A stretch of DNA of 64,000 nucleotides, taken from the NCBI GenBank assembly GCA_023715185.1, contig JAMCAN010000004.1, positions 112,295-176,294 of the forward strand, written 5' to 3'. The position numbers and the translations under genes were made by a program. A model generated the notes under the pieces. It was not told where the DNA came from. It did not search any database and worked only from the letters and a program-made list of their open reading frames with translations. Shown here piece by piece: positions 1 to 8,615 of the stretch. The stretch's first letter is position 1; every line of letters starts with the position of its first letter. This DNA is from Planococcus sp. MER TA 32b. Its GTDB lineage: Bacteria > Bacillota > Bacilli > Bacillales_A > Planococcaceae.

Positions 1-1463
1 TTGCGCTTGTGCTGCTTGCAGTCGCATATGGAGCGCTGGCACCGGAAAACTTTGCGGAAGTCACAGGAAATATTGAAGGATTCCTGACTACTTCATTCGG
101 CTGGTATTATTTATTGATCGTTTCAGTCATGGTTCTATTCTGTCTGTTCTTCCTGGTCAGTCCGATGGGACAGATCAAATTGGGGAAAGACACCGATAAA
201 CCCGAATTTTCATTTGCTACATGGGTTGCCATGCTCTTTTCAGCGGGCATGGGGATCGGGCTTGTATTCTGGGGAGCGGCTGAACCGCTGTCCCACTTTG
301 CAATCGATCCGGCTACAGCGGATCCAGGAACGGCTGAAGCATTCCGTGAATCGATGCGGTTCACATTCTTCCATTGGGGAATCCACGCTTGGGCGATTTA
401 CGCAGTTGTGGCATTGCCGCTTGCTTATTTCCAATTCCGGAAAGGGGAGCCTGGACTTATTTCAGCCACTTTAAAACCGCTGTTTGGCGACCGGATGAAC
501 GGTCCGCTTGGCATACTTGTTGATGTCATTGCCGTTTTCGCTACAGCGGTCGGTGTTGCGACAACATTAGGTTTCGGGACGATCCAGATCAATGAAGGAC
601 TGGCTTTCCTGTTTGATGGAATCCCAGGCGACAACTTCGTGGTACAGATGATCATCATTGCGGTGGTGACGATCTTATTCATGATTTCCGCTTGGAGCGG
701 ATTGAGTAAAGGGATCAAGTACTTATCGAACACCAACATGGTGCTTGCGGTCAGTTTACTTGTACTGGTCATCATTTTGGGGCCGACTTTGCTGATTCTG
801 AATATGTTCACCGAAAGCCTTGGTGCGTATTTCCAGAACCTAGTGAAAATGAGTTTCCGCGCAGCGCCGATTGATGGAGAGAACCGGGCGTGGATCGACG
901 GCTGGACCATCTTCTATTGGGCATGGTGGATTTCCTGGGCGCCGTTCGTGGGAATCTTTATCGCACGTGTTTCCAAAGGACGAACCATCCGCCAATTCCT
1001 GTTCGGTGTATTGATGATTCCCACGCTGATCAGTTTCATCTGGTTTGCGGCATTCGGATCTACCGCTATTGATGTGCAAAACAGCGGAGTCGATTTAACA
1101 GGATTGTTGACTTCAGAAGTCCTGTTCGGTGTATTCAATGAAATACCGCTGGGCGTTGTCCTATCGATCATCGCCATTCTACTGGTGACGACTTTCTTCA
1201 TTACATCTGCCGATTCCGCGACATTCGTTTTGGGGATGCAGACAACGAACGGTTCATTGCATCCTGCAAATGCCGTCAAATTGACATGGGGAGTCGCGCA
1301 GTCTTCGATTGCGGTCATCCTGCTGTCAGCGGGTGGACTGGATGCGCTTCAGACAGCATTGATCATTTCGGCATTCCCATTCTCCTTTATCATGTTATTG
1401 ATGATGGGCTCGTTCTACAAAGCATTGAACATGGAATACAAAGCAATAAAACGGAAACGATAA
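1..1463 (+). CDS. BCCT-family glycine betaine/choline transporter, 5'-truncated by window edge
   Basis: Secondary transporter of the betaine-choline-carnitine family (OpuD/BetT type), which takes up compatible solutes with sodium or protons. The frame is open to the left edge, so the true start lies upstream; an internal GTG at 9 is not a convincing start because the family normally has one more N-terminal helix. About 12 hydrophobic segments are visible. The family hallmark [14 protein letters not shown] lies near residue 305 of the visible part, followed by [13 protein letters not shown], and [15 protein letters not shown] lies near residue 400. The C-terminus is short (KAIKRKR). Substrate cannot be fixed from sequence; osmoprotectant uptake is the family role. 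It ends in its own hairpin terminator. Confidence 0.93.
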   Translation, partial: ALVLLAVAYGALAPENFAEVTGNIEGFLTTSFGWYYLLIVSVMVLFCLFFLVSPMGQIKLGKDTDKPEFSFATWVAMLFSAGMGIGLVFWGAAEPLSHFAIDPATADPGTAEAFRESMRFTFFHWGIHAWAIYAVVALPLAYFQFRKGEPGLISATLKPLFGDRMNGPLGILVDVIAVFATAVGVATTLGFGTIQINEGLAFLFDGIPGDNFVVQMIIIAVVTILFMISAWSGLSKGIKYLSNTNMVLAVSLLVLVIILGPTLLILNMFTESLGAYFQNLVKMSFRAAPIDGENRAWIDGWTIFYWAWWISWAPFVGIFIARVSKGRTIRQFLFGVLMIPTLISFIWFAAFGSTAIDVQNSGVDLTGLLTSEVLFGVFNEIPLGVVLSIIAILLVTTFFITSADSATFVLGMQTTNGSLHPANAVKLTWGVAQSSIAVILLSAGGLDALQTALIISAFPFSFIMLLMMGSFYKALNMEYKAIKRKR

Positions 1464-1520
1464 GGAGAAACTTCTTTCGATGGGGAATTCCCATCAAGTG
1501 TTAGTTGATCCAATCGGGAT

Positions 1521-1547
1521 AAAACCGCCGGACAGGCGGTTTTTTTC
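1521..1547 (+). terminator. Intrinsic terminator after BCCT gene
   Basis: Stem AACCGCC/GGCGGTT with a short GACA-type loop, followed by seven T. It lies 58 bp after the transporter stop codon. Confidence 0.85.
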
Positions 1548-1601
1548 TGTTTAAGAGCGTATAATGGTTTATGGGATCAATTGAATGGAGGAATAATTTT
1601 T

Positions 1602-2477
1602 ATGGAAAAACCGCACGTATTATTGGTTGATGGAATGGCTTTATTGTTCCGTTCCTTCTTCGCGACTTCAGCAGTCGGCCAGTATTTCAGAACAACTGAC
1701 GGACTTGCGACCAATGGCGTCCAAGGATTCACCCGCCACGTACTTGCTGCTAAGACCATGATGAAACCGACACATATGGCTGTATGCTGGGACATGGGTG
1801 CCCACACTTTCCGTACGGATATGTTCGACGGATATAAAGCGAACCGTCCGGCGCCGCCGGAAGATATGCTGCATCAATTCGATATGGCGAAAAACGTCTC
1901 AGAGCAATTGGGTTGGCAGAATTTCGGGGAAGCGGGGATTGAAGCGGATGATTTTATCGGCTCCTTCACGAAACAGTGGGAAGACAAAGTCGATTTCACT
2001 ATCATTACAGGCGACAAAGATATGCTTCAGCTGCTCAAGCCTTCAGTGAAAATCGCATTCATGAAAAAAGGTTTCCATATATATGATGTCTACACCGATG
2101 ACCGCTTCAGGGAAGAGTACGGCATAGAGCCGAACCAGTTTTCGGACGTTAAAGCGTTTATGGGAGACGCGAGCGACGGCTACCCGGGAGTCAAAGGAAT
2201 CGGACCGAAGACAGCATTGCAGCTTATCCAGAAATATGGTTCAACTGACGGGGTTCTTGCGGCGATTGATGAGCTGAAACCGGCACAAAAGAAAAAGATA
2301 GAAGAAAACAAAGAGATGCTTCTCCTATCCAAAGAACTTGCCGTGATTAAATGTGATATTGAGCTCGATATTCCGCTGGAAAAAATAGAAGTTCCGCAAT
2401 ATACCGCAGAACATATCCGCATCTGCGAAGATCAGCAATTGAACTTATTGGCCAGGCAGTTGGAAAAGAGTTTGTAA
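1602..2477 (+). CDS. ypcP: 5'-3' exonuclease, FEN/PolI N-terminal-domain type (YpcP-like)
   Basis: Stand-alone homologue of the 5'-nuclease domain of DNA polymerase I, expected to remove RNA primers or flaps. 291 residues, close to the family's usual length. Seen: N-terminal VLLVDGMALLFRSFF with the metal-binding Asp, EADDFIGSF near residue 110, TGDKDMLQLL near 135, and the helix-hairpin-helix GDASDGYPGVKGIGPKTA near 185. The start is ATG 1602, preceded by AATGGAGGAA; a TTG at 1581 in frame lies upstream of that ribosome-binding site and is rejected. Monocistronic: a terminator precedes it and a repeat-bearing gap follows. No terminator of its own was identified. Confidence 0.9.
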   Translation: MEKPHVLLVDGMALLFRSFFATSAVGQYFRTTDGLATNGVQGFTRHVLAAKTMMKPTHMAVCWDMGAHTFRTDMFDGYKANRPAPPEDMLHQFDMAKNVSEQLGWQNFGEAGIEADDFIGSFTKQWEDKVDFTIITGDKDMLQLLKPSVKIAFMKKGFHIYDVYTDDRFREEYGIEPNQFSDVKAFMGDASDGYPGVKGIGPKTALQLIQKYGSTDGVLAAIDELKPAQKKKIEENKEMLLLSKELAVIKCDIELDIPLEKIEVPQYTAEHIRICEDQQLNLLARQLEKSL

Positions 2478-2938
2478 GCTATCGAGAAGCATTGTCTGTT
2501 AATATCATTTCGCTGCATATCGTTTAATGTCTCGAAGCTATCGCAGCGATGCAGGAGCATATCTTTGCCCTTCACCGCCTAGCGCTTCATTCTGGTTTCA
2601 TGCAGAAACAATATGAACATCTTTTTACTTATATCAACTTATTATGCAACTCCATTTAGAGTAGGAAAATAGAGATATGGAACAAAACAGCGAAGACTCC
2701 CAGGTGAGCAGAAACGGAGTTGGCTTTCCAACTCCGTTTCGATCGAAGTGTTGAGATCCACTCGGGCGAAGTGGAACGAGTCCGAGTTAGCTCAGCGCAA
2801 GCCACCAGGAAAGACTTGGCCGAAGGAAGTTCGGCCGGGTCTTTGCGACGAAGCTAGCGAAGCGATGCAGGAGCACCTGTTTTCGCGGAGCTGTTTTGTG
2901 CAATATTGGTTTCTATGTTATTTCTAACAAATAAAAAA
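2478..2938. other. Intergenic gap holding repeat elements, no gene
   Basis: The 461 bp between the exonuclease and the minus-strand C39-like gene have no plausible coding frame. They contain one copy of a short GATGCAGGAGCA module (about 2533-2568) and a complete MITE-like element (about 2675-2907). Confidence 0.7.
2675..2907 (+). repeat. MITE-like repeat family I, copy A (about 233 bp)
   Basis: Left end ATATGGAACAAAACAGCGAA and right end AGCTGTTTTGTGCAATAT are imperfect terminal inverted repeats. The core contains a perfect hairpin GGAGTTGG-CTTT-CCAACTCC. The same core appears inverted at 47792-47951, and an internally deleted relative lies at 8349-8488. It has no coding capacity. Relative to the 47792 copy it carries an extra block (about 2800-2876) with GACGAAGCTAGCGAAGCG. 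Confidence 0.75.
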
Positions 2939-2966
2939 TCATCCCGATTTTCGCGGGATGATTTTT
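2933..2966 (-). terminator. Terminator overlapping the 3' end of the C39-like gene
   Basis: AATCATCCCG/CGGGATGATT stem with T-runs on both strands. The minus-strand gene stops inside the hairpin at 2939. Confidence 0.75.
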
Positions 2967-3454
2967 ACAAAACTCAATACAGAACGATGTTCATTATAGG
3001 AAACTGTCCGGATTTTACTCGGGCGGTTTCTTTTTCCGTTGTCATGGAAATAGAGGATAACATCCCCGTCTTTGTCTTCAAATCCGATGAGCGGCACCCA
3101 GTGGTAATTGAACAACGGCTTTGAAAACCAGCGGAATGTGAAATAGCGGTCGAATTTCATCGCCAGCGGTCTGCCATTCCGCAGTTCCCGTTTTACTTCG
3201 GAAAGGGAGCGCGTTTTTTGGATGGCGTATTGGCTGCCGGCGATCTTGCGGAAGTTCCGCACAAGCCTCCAGGTAAAGAGGCCGATCGGAGTAGTGCCCA
3301 GTAACCGGTATACGTCGTTGATGGCCAGTGATGCATTTTCGTGGTAGTTGAAAATGGCGGCTGCTGTGACAGGGCCACAGGCAGATCCGCGCTTTCGGCT
3401 GTCAACCGCTTCATCGTATTGGGACATTCCTTTGAACGGAAGAAGGATTTTCAA
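2939..3454 (-). CDS. C39-like cysteine peptidase-fold protein
   Basis: 171-residue soluble protein with the layout of the peptidase C39-like (papain-fold) family. Candidate catalytic residues are Cys26 in GSACGPVTAAA, His118 in FNYHWVPLIGF and Asp138 in YFHDNG. No signal peptide or membrane segment is seen, so it is probably cytoplasmic. The start is TTG 3454, chosen because CTGGAGG lies eight bases upstream. It follows the STAS gene after 27 bp on the same strand and is probably co-transcribed with it. Substrate is unknown; non-proteolytic members of this fold exist, so activity is inference. Confidence 0.65.
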   Translation of the reverse strand: MKILLPFKGMSQYDEAVDSRKRGSACGPVTAAAIFNYHENASLAINDVYRLLGTTPIGLFTWRLVRNFRKIAGSQYAIQKTRSLSEVKRELRNGRPLAMKFDRYFTFRWFSKPLFNYHWVPLIGFEDKDGDVILYFHDNGKRNRPSKIRTVSYNEHRSVLSFVKIIPRKSG

Positions 3455-3481
3455 GACGGTAGCCTCCAGACAGAGCTTAGA

Positions 3482-3946
3482 TCAGTTAGAAGAAATGCTT
3501 TCTTTCTTTTCATCAAGCAATTCTTTTAATGCAGCACGGAAGGTCTGATAAACTTCGAGTTCCACTTGAATGCCGGCGTGCACAATCTCTCGGACGAAGC
3601 GCGGATTAAATCCAACATAGATCGGTCGCAGCCCCATTAATTTCAAGGCACTGTTCAACGCCGTCAGCTCATTTGCCAGTTCGTTATAATCGAAAGTCTG
3701 AATATCTTCGGACTGGACACCTGTAAAGTCAAAAATGACGCATTCCGTTTCGCGGTGGTCGCCTGCGTGCTGCAATGCTTTGCTGCGAATCAACTCGAAG
3801 CGCTCGCTTGATATAAGCCCGGCAATCGGCATTAAAATCGTTTTCGGAACGATTGATGGGATGATTGGGGCAGACATATTTTTGATGACCATCTCATAAT
3901 ATTTTACAAGATCTTTTAATTCACTTATTTCTTTTTGGGGATCCAT
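3482..3946 (-). CDS. STAS-domain protein, RsbR/RsbS-like
   Basis: 154 residues: a short N-terminal helix (EISELKDLVKYYEMVI) followed by a STAS domain from about residue 25. The domain start SIVPKTILMPIAGLIS resembles RsbR paralogues of the stressosome, and FDFTGVQSEDIQTFDY occupies the position of the phosphorylatable Ser/Thr loop. It lacks the globin-like sensory N-domain of full RsbR proteins. The start ATG 3946 is preceded by GAGGTG. First gene of a likely two-gene unit with the C39-like protein. A role in sigma-B-type signalling is possible but not shown; no rsb genes are nearby. Confidence 0.75.
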   Translation of the reverse strand: MDPQKEISELKDLVKYYEMVIKNMSAPIIPSIVPKTILMPIAGLISSERFELIRSKALQHAGDHRETECVIFDFTGVQSEDIQTFDYNELANELTALNSALKLMGLRPIYVGFNPRFVREIVHAGIQVELEVYQTFRAALKELLDEKKESISSN

Positions 3947-4101
3947 GGTGACACCTCATTAAATTTGGTAATTACAGTATACAATATTAGGGGCAGAAGT
4001 GCCCGTGAAGATATAAAAACTGATTGGCTGCCATGAACCTTAAACAACATGTACATTACCGAATAATCCAGGTCAGAAGATATCAAAGCCTTTTAAGCAA
4101 T

Positions 4102-4129
4102 AAAAAAGGAACAGGCGTGAGCCTATTCC
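4102..4129 (-). terminator. Terminator overlapping the thioredoxin gene end
   Basis: GGAATAGGC/GCCTGTTCC stem followed on the minus strand by TTTTTTA. The stop codon (4123) lies inside the hairpin. Confidence 0.75.
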
Positions 4130-4443
4130 GGTTGGTTCGCTAGAAAGTCAGTGACATCTTCAGGCGATTTCGCGTTTGCACTGTGAAGATGCGCGGTTTT
4201 TTCGCCGTTTTTGAAAATCAGCAGGCTTGGGATGCCCATGACTTCATATTTATCGGCGATTTCCGGCAATTCATCACGGTTCAAATCAAACCACTGGTAT
4301 TTATTGTACTCGGCGACGATGGGATCGATGAACATATCCATGCGTGTGCAATCGGGACACCATCCAGCCTGGAATTTGACGATTACGGGCTCATCGCCTG
4401 CAATTGCTTGTTGGAATTCTTCATCGGTTGTTAGGGATTTCAT
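4123..4443 (-). CDS. Thioredoxin-family protein
   Basis: 106-residue thioredoxin fold. Redox site AGWCPDCTRM (Cys29, Cys32) replaces the classical CGPC; the cis-proline loop is VMGIPSLLIF near residue 75. It resembles the small cytoplasmic thioredoxin-like proteins of Bacillales such as YtpP, and the CPDC motif is unlike bulk thioredoxin A. Start ATG 4443 is preceded by CAGGAGGAAA. Monocistronic, divergent from fadN. The redox partner is unknown. Confidence 0.85.
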   Translation of the reverse strand: MKSLTTDEEFQQAIAGDEPVIVKFQAGWCPDCTRMDMFIDPIVAEYNKYQWFDLNRDELPEIADKYEVMGIPSLLIFKNGEKTAHLHSANAKSPEDVTDFLANQPE

Positions 4444-4675
4444 AAATTTTTCCTCCTGTTGTTTCTATTATAAGTAAGAAATGAATTGATGGATGATAAG
4501 ATCATGACCAAAATCAGTTCATTGACTCAACTTTTATAGTGTACCGTTCATAAGCATTTTCGAAAAGAAAAGAAACTTATCGCATAAAAAAATTGAGGAT
4601 TAAATATTGCGAAAAAAAGGAAAATAACTTACACTTATGGATATAGAGAACGTTCTATTTTTTTTAGCTTAAAAA

Positions 4676-4693
4676 TGAATGAGGATTCATTCA
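4676..4693. promoter_or_regulatory. FadR operator upstream of fadN
   Basis: TGAATGAGGATTCATTCA is a perfect 7-bp inverted repeat around a 4-bp spacer and matches the published Bacillus FadR box (TGAATGA-N4-TCATTCA). It lies 23 bp before the chosen fadN start. Long-chain acyl-CoA would be expected to release FadR and derepress the operon. Confidence 0.85.
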
Positions 4694-4716
4694 AAAATTA
4701 TGAGGAGGGTTTGCTA

Positions 4717-7101
4717 GTGGCATACCAAATAAGAAAAGCAGCGGTAATCGGATCCGGAGTAATGGGATCAGGGATTGCGGCGCATCTTGCAAACATAGGA
4801 ATTCCAGTATTATTACTAGACATAGTTCCGCGTGAAGTGACGGAAGCGGAACAGGCGAAAGGCCTGACGCTTGAAGATCATGAAGTTCGCAACCGTATCG
4901 TAGCAACTTCAATCCAGAAATTACTGAAACAGAAACCGGCTCCTCTGACAGCCAAAAAGAATTTAGACCTTATCACACCAGGAAACCTTGAAGACGATCT
5001 GGAAAAACTTGCGGACGTTGACTGGATCGTTGAAGTAATCGTTGAAAATCTTGATGTAAAAAAATCTTTGTATGAAAAAATCGATGCCGTGAGAAAACCT
5101 GGCACAATCGTTTCTTCGAACACTTCAGGAATCTCAATCGATGCGATGGCTGAAGGCCGTTCAGAAGATTTCAGCGAGCATTTCCTGGGCACGCATTTCT
5201 TCAACCCGCCTCGCTACCTGAAACTTCTGGAAGTGATTCCAACGGCATCTACTGCACCTGAAGTTGTCGAGTTTATGACCGCTTTCGGCGAAGATGTTCT
5301 TGGCAAAGGCGTAGTTATCGCAAAAGATACACCTAACTTTATCGCAAACCGCATCGGCACTTATGGTTTATTGGTTACACTTCGTGAAATGCAGAACCGC
5401 GGCTATTCCATCGGTGAAGTGGATTCCGTGACCGGACCTTTAATCGGGCGTCCGAAATCGGCGACTTTCCGCACACTGGATGTAGTTGGCCTCGATACCT
5501 TCATGCATGTGGCGAAGAACGTCTACGATAAGACCGAAGGCGAAGAGCAAAAAGTGTTTGAAGCTCCTGGATTCATGAAAAAAATGGTTGAGAACGGATG
5601 GATCGGTGCTAAATCCGGCCAAGGTTTCTTCCTTAAAAAAGACAAGGAAATCCTTGAACTGGATCCTGAAACGTTGGAATACCGCCCAGCCGGCAAATTG
5701 AAAACGCCTTCACAGGAAATGGCCAAAGCGCAGAAAGGTTTTTCTGCGAAGATGAAAACACTTGTGTACGCGGATGACCGCACAGGTGAATTATTATGGA
5801 ACATCCTGGCTCCGGTTCTACGCTACTCAGCCCAGTTGAATGGCGAAATCGCAGATGACATCGTCTCGATCGACAACGCCATGAAGTGGGGCTTCGGCTG
5901 GAACCAGGGACCATTCGAAATCTGGGATGCCATCGGCGTACAGAAATCCATTGCAAAAATGAAAGAAGAAGGACATGATGTCCCTGCTTTCGCACAAAGC
6001 CTGCTCGACAGCGGCAGCGAAACCTTCTACAAGGAAGTTGACGGCGACCTTCATTTCTTCAATGGTTCAGATTACGAAGCTGTTCCGGTCAATGAAAAAG
6101 TGATCGACTTGAAACGCTATAAGAAAAAACATGGTGTCATCAAATCGAACTCAGGTGCGAGCCTGATCGACCTTGGAGACGGCATTGCGCTTCTTGAGTT
6201 CCACTCACAGTCAAATGCAATCGGCCTCGATATCATGCAGATGATCAATTTTGCGATTGATGAAGTCGAGAAGAATTACAAAGGTCTTGTTATCGGCAAC
6301 CAGGGCAAGAATTTCTGCGTCGGTGCAAACCTGGGCATGATTTTGATGGAAGCTCAGGATGATAATATCTTTGAACTTGATTTCACGATCAAAACATTCC
6401 AGAACGCGATGATGAAAATCAAATACAGCTCAAAACCTGTAGTAGCTGCACCGTTTGGAATGGCGCTTGGCGGCGGAGCAGAAGTGGCTCTTCCGGCTGC
6501 ACATATTCAGGCATCAATGGAAACTTATATGGGCTTGGTTGAAGCAGGCGTCGGACTGATTCCTGGCGGCGGCGGAAACAAGGAACTTTATATGAAGCAC
6601 TTGAAAGGCATGCCGAATGGCATCGAATTCGACTTGCAGAATGTTGCGAGCAAAGTTTTCGAATCGATCGCGATGGCAAAAGTTTCGACTTCTGCGGAAG
6701 AAGCGCGTGAAAATAACTTCCTGAACTTCGTGGATGGGATCAGCGTCAACAGTGACCACCTGATCTATGACGCAAAGCAGGCGGCATTGTCCTTGTATGA
6801 AAATGGCTACCAGGCGCCTAAACGCGAAAAAGTGCCTGTTACCGGCGAACCGGGATATGCGACTTTATTGCTTGGAGCGGAAGGCATGTTCCTGTCAGGC
6901 TATATCAGCGAATACGATTTGAAAATCGCTCAGAAGTTGGCGTTTGTCCTATCAGGAGGAAAAGTTCCATACGGCACGAAAGTGGATGAGCAGTATTTGC
7001 TTGATCTTGAACGCCAGGCATTCCTGAGCTTAGTGGCGCAGCCGAAGTCACAGCAGCGCATGCAGCACATGCTGGTCAAAGGCAAACCGTTACGCAACTG
7101 A
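4717..7101 (+). CDS. fadN: 3-hydroxyacyl-CoA dehydrogenase/enoyl-CoA hydratase FadN
   Basis: Bifunctional beta-oxidation enzyme performing hydration of enoyl-CoA and NAD-dependent oxidation of 3-hydroxyacyl-CoA. Order: Rossmann domain with VIGSGVMGSGIA near residue 10, HCDH catalytic segment THFFNPPRYLK near 165, C-terminal HCDH domain to about 440, then a crotonase-like domain with MALGGGAEVALP and GVGLIPGGGG. 794 residues, like B. subtilis FadN. Start GTG 4717 is preferred: GAGGAGGG lies just upstream, while the in-frame ATG at 4675 sits at the edge of the FadR operator and lacks a ribosome-binding site. First gene of fadN-fadA-fadE. Confidence 0.95.
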   Translation: MAYQIRKAAVIGSGVMGSGIAAHLANIGIPVLLLDIVPREVTEAEQAKGLTLEDHEVRNRIVATSIQKLLKQKPAPLTAKKNLDLITPGNLEDDLEKLADVDWIVEVIVENLDVKKSLYEKIDAVRKPGTIVSSNTSGISIDAMAEGRSEDFSEHFLGTHFFNPPRYLKLLEVIPTASTAPEVVEFMTAFGEDVLGKGVVIAKDTPNFIANRIGTYGLLVTLREMQNRGYSIGEVDSVTGPLIGRPKSATFRTLDVVGLDTFMHVAKNVYDKTEGEEQKVFEAPGFMKKMVENGWIGAKSGQGFFLKKDKEILELDPETLEYRPAGKLKTPSQEMAKAQKGFSAKMKTLVYADDRTGELLWNILAPVLRYSAQLNGEIADDIVSIDNAMKWGFGWNQGPFEIWDAIGVQKSIAKMKEEGHDVPAFAQSLLDSGSETFYKEVDGDLHFFNGSDYEAVPVNEKVIDLKRYKKKHGVIKSNSGASLIDLGDGIALLEFHSQSNAIGLDIMQMINFAIDEVEKNYKGLVIGNQGKNFCVGANLGMILMEAQDDNIFELDFTIKTFQNAMMKIKYSSKPVVAAPFGMALGGGAEVALPAAHIQASMETYMGLVEAGVGLIPGGGGNKELYMKHLKGMPNGIEFDLQNVASKVFESIAMAKVSTSAEEARENNFLNFVDGISVNSDHLIYDAKQAALSLYENGYQAPKREKVPVTGEPGYATLLLGAEGMFLSGYISEYDLKIAQKLAFVLSGGKVPYGTKVDEQYLLDLERQAFLSLVAQPKSQQRMQHMLVKGKPLRN

Positions 7102-7128
7102 TCCAAAGATATTAAAGGAGGAAAAAAT

Positions 7129-8304
7129 ATGCGCGAAGCAGTAATCGTGGCCAGTGCCAGAACACCGGTCGGAAAAGCGAAAAAAGGTTCTCTTGCATCG
7201 GTGCGCCCGGATGATTTCGGCGCCCTCGCTGTACGGGAAACATTAAAACGGGCAGGCGGATACGACGGCCCGATAGATGATTTGATCATGGGCTGTGCAA
7301 TGCCGGAAGCCGAGCAGGGCATGAACATCGCCCGTAACATCGGAGCGTTGGCAGGTTTGCCGGATACGACACCGGCTGTAACAGTCAACCGCTTCTGTTC
7401 TTCAGGCTTGCAGACAATCGCCTATGCAGCGGAACGCATCATGGTTGGACACGCCGAAGCGATCATCGCCGGCGGTGTCGAATCGATGAGTATGGTGCCA
7501 ATGATGGGGAATGTCATCCGTCCAAACGCGAAACTGGCTGAAACAGCCCCTCAGTACTATATGAGCATGGGCCATACAGCTGAACAGGTAGCGACTCAAT
7601 ACGGCGTCAGCCGTGAAGATCAGGATGCTTTCTCGGTGCGCTCCCATGAAAAAGCGGCAGCTGCCATTGAAAAAGGGCATTTTGATGAAGAAATCGTGCC
7701 TGTTGAAGTCACGAAAAGATATGTTGATGAAAATAATAAATACCAGGAAAAATCATTCATGTTCGAAATGGATGAAGGCGTCCGCCACGGTACGACTGTC
7801 CAGACATTGAACAAATTGCGCGCAGCTTTCTCGGCACGCGGTTCAGTGACAGCGGGCAACTCTTCACAGACATCCGACGGCGCAGGTGCTTTGCTTGTCA
7901 TGGAACGTGAAAAAGCGGAAGCGCTCGGCCTCAAACCGATTGCGAAATTCCGTTCATTCGCTACAGGCGGCGTGCCGCCGGAAGTTATGGGAATCGGACC
8001 GATTGAAGCGATTCCAAAAGCCTTGAAACTTGCTGGATTGTCGATCAACGACATTGATGTCTGGGAACTGAACGAAGCGTTCGCTTCACAATCACTTGCA
8101 GTCATCAGAAAATTGAACATCGATATCGATAAAGTCAACTTGAACGGCGGAGCAATCGCGCTTGGACACCCACTGGGTGCTACCGGTTCAATCCTGACAA
8201 TCCGCATGCTGAGTGAACTGAAGCGCCAAGGCAAGCAATTCGGCGTAGTCACGATGTGCATCGGCGGAGGAATGGGCGCAGCGGGCGTCTTTGAAATGCT
8301 GTAG
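7129..8304 (+). CDS. fadA: Acetyl-CoA acyltransferase (thiolase) FadA
   Basis: Thiolase catalysing the last, thiolytic step of beta-oxidation. 391 residues. Catalytic residues are visible: Cys90 in NRFCSSGLQ, His347 in GHPLGATGS and Cys377 in MCIGGGMG. Start ATG 7129 follows AAAGGAGGAA; 27 bp separate it from fadN, so the two are co-transcribed. The next gene, fadE, lies 311 bp away because of an inserted repeat element. Degradative rather than biosynthetic thiolase is inferred from the operon. Confidence 0.95.
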   Translation: MREAVIVASARTPVGKAKKGSLASVRPDDFGALAVRETLKRAGGYDGPIDDLIMGCAMPEAEQGMNIARNIGALAGLPDTTPAVTVNRFCSSGLQTIAYAAERIMVGHAEAIIAGGVESMSMVPMMGNVIRPNAKLAETAPQYYMSMGHTAEQVATQYGVSREDQDAFSVRSHEKAAAAIEKGHFDEEIVPVEVTKRYVDENNKYQEKSFMFEMDEGVRHGTTVQTLNKLRAAFSARGSVTAGNSSQTSDGAGALLVMEREKAEALGLKPIAKFRSFATGGVPPEVMGIGPIEAIPKALKLAGLSINDIDVWELNEAFASQSLAVIRKLNIDIDKVNLNGGAIALGHPLGATGSILTIRMLSELKRQGKQFGVVTMCIGGGMGAAGVFEML

Positions 8305-8615
8305 GACATATTATAATAAAATTTACTAATTAAACTTTTGTATAATCGATATTCCGCAAAACAGCTTCGAAGACATTAGCCGAAGCTTGCAAGGCTAAGT
8401 CTTTGCGACGAAGCAGCGTAGCGATGCAGGAGCACAATGGTTTTGATTGGGGGCTCGCGCTGGGAGTCTCCGCTGTTTTGCTCCATATCTAAGCCATTCT
8501 TTGCGACGAGCAGTGCGCAGGAGCATAATCTTTGCACTGTCCAAAGCGCCGAAACGGTGTATAAAATAGTTGCTTTTTTATCTCAAAAAGCTTTAAAAAA
8601 TAGGAGGAATATAAA
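8305..8615. other. fadA-fadE gap carrying repeats, no gene
   Basis: The 311 bp hold MITE-like copy B and a second free-standing copy of the CTTTGCGACGA...CAGGAGCA module (about 8499-8526). No clear terminator was found. Short frames across it are composed of repeat sequence and are not credible genes. Confidence 0.65.
8349..8488 (-). repeat. MITE-like repeat family I, copy B (about 140 bp)
   Basis: Ends ATATTCCGCAAAACAGC and GCTGTTTTGCTCCATAT are the same terminal inverted repeats as copies A and C. The long GGAGTTGG hairpin core is missing, and the sequence jumps from GGGGGCTCGCGCT straight to GGGAGTCTCC, as if internally deleted. It retains the GACGAAGC...GATGCAGGAGCA module. It sits inside the fad operon. 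Confidence 0.7.

Noticed and set aside
2906..3124. 72-codon plus-strand frame opposite the C39-like gene
   Set aside because: Shadow of the minus-strand gene, which has the better start and family motifs.
4646..4656. AGAACGTTCT palindrome upstream of fadN, considered as a LexA-type box
   Set aside because: Lacks the CGAAC-N4-GTTCG spacing of the Bacillus LexA site, and SOS control of fad is not expected.
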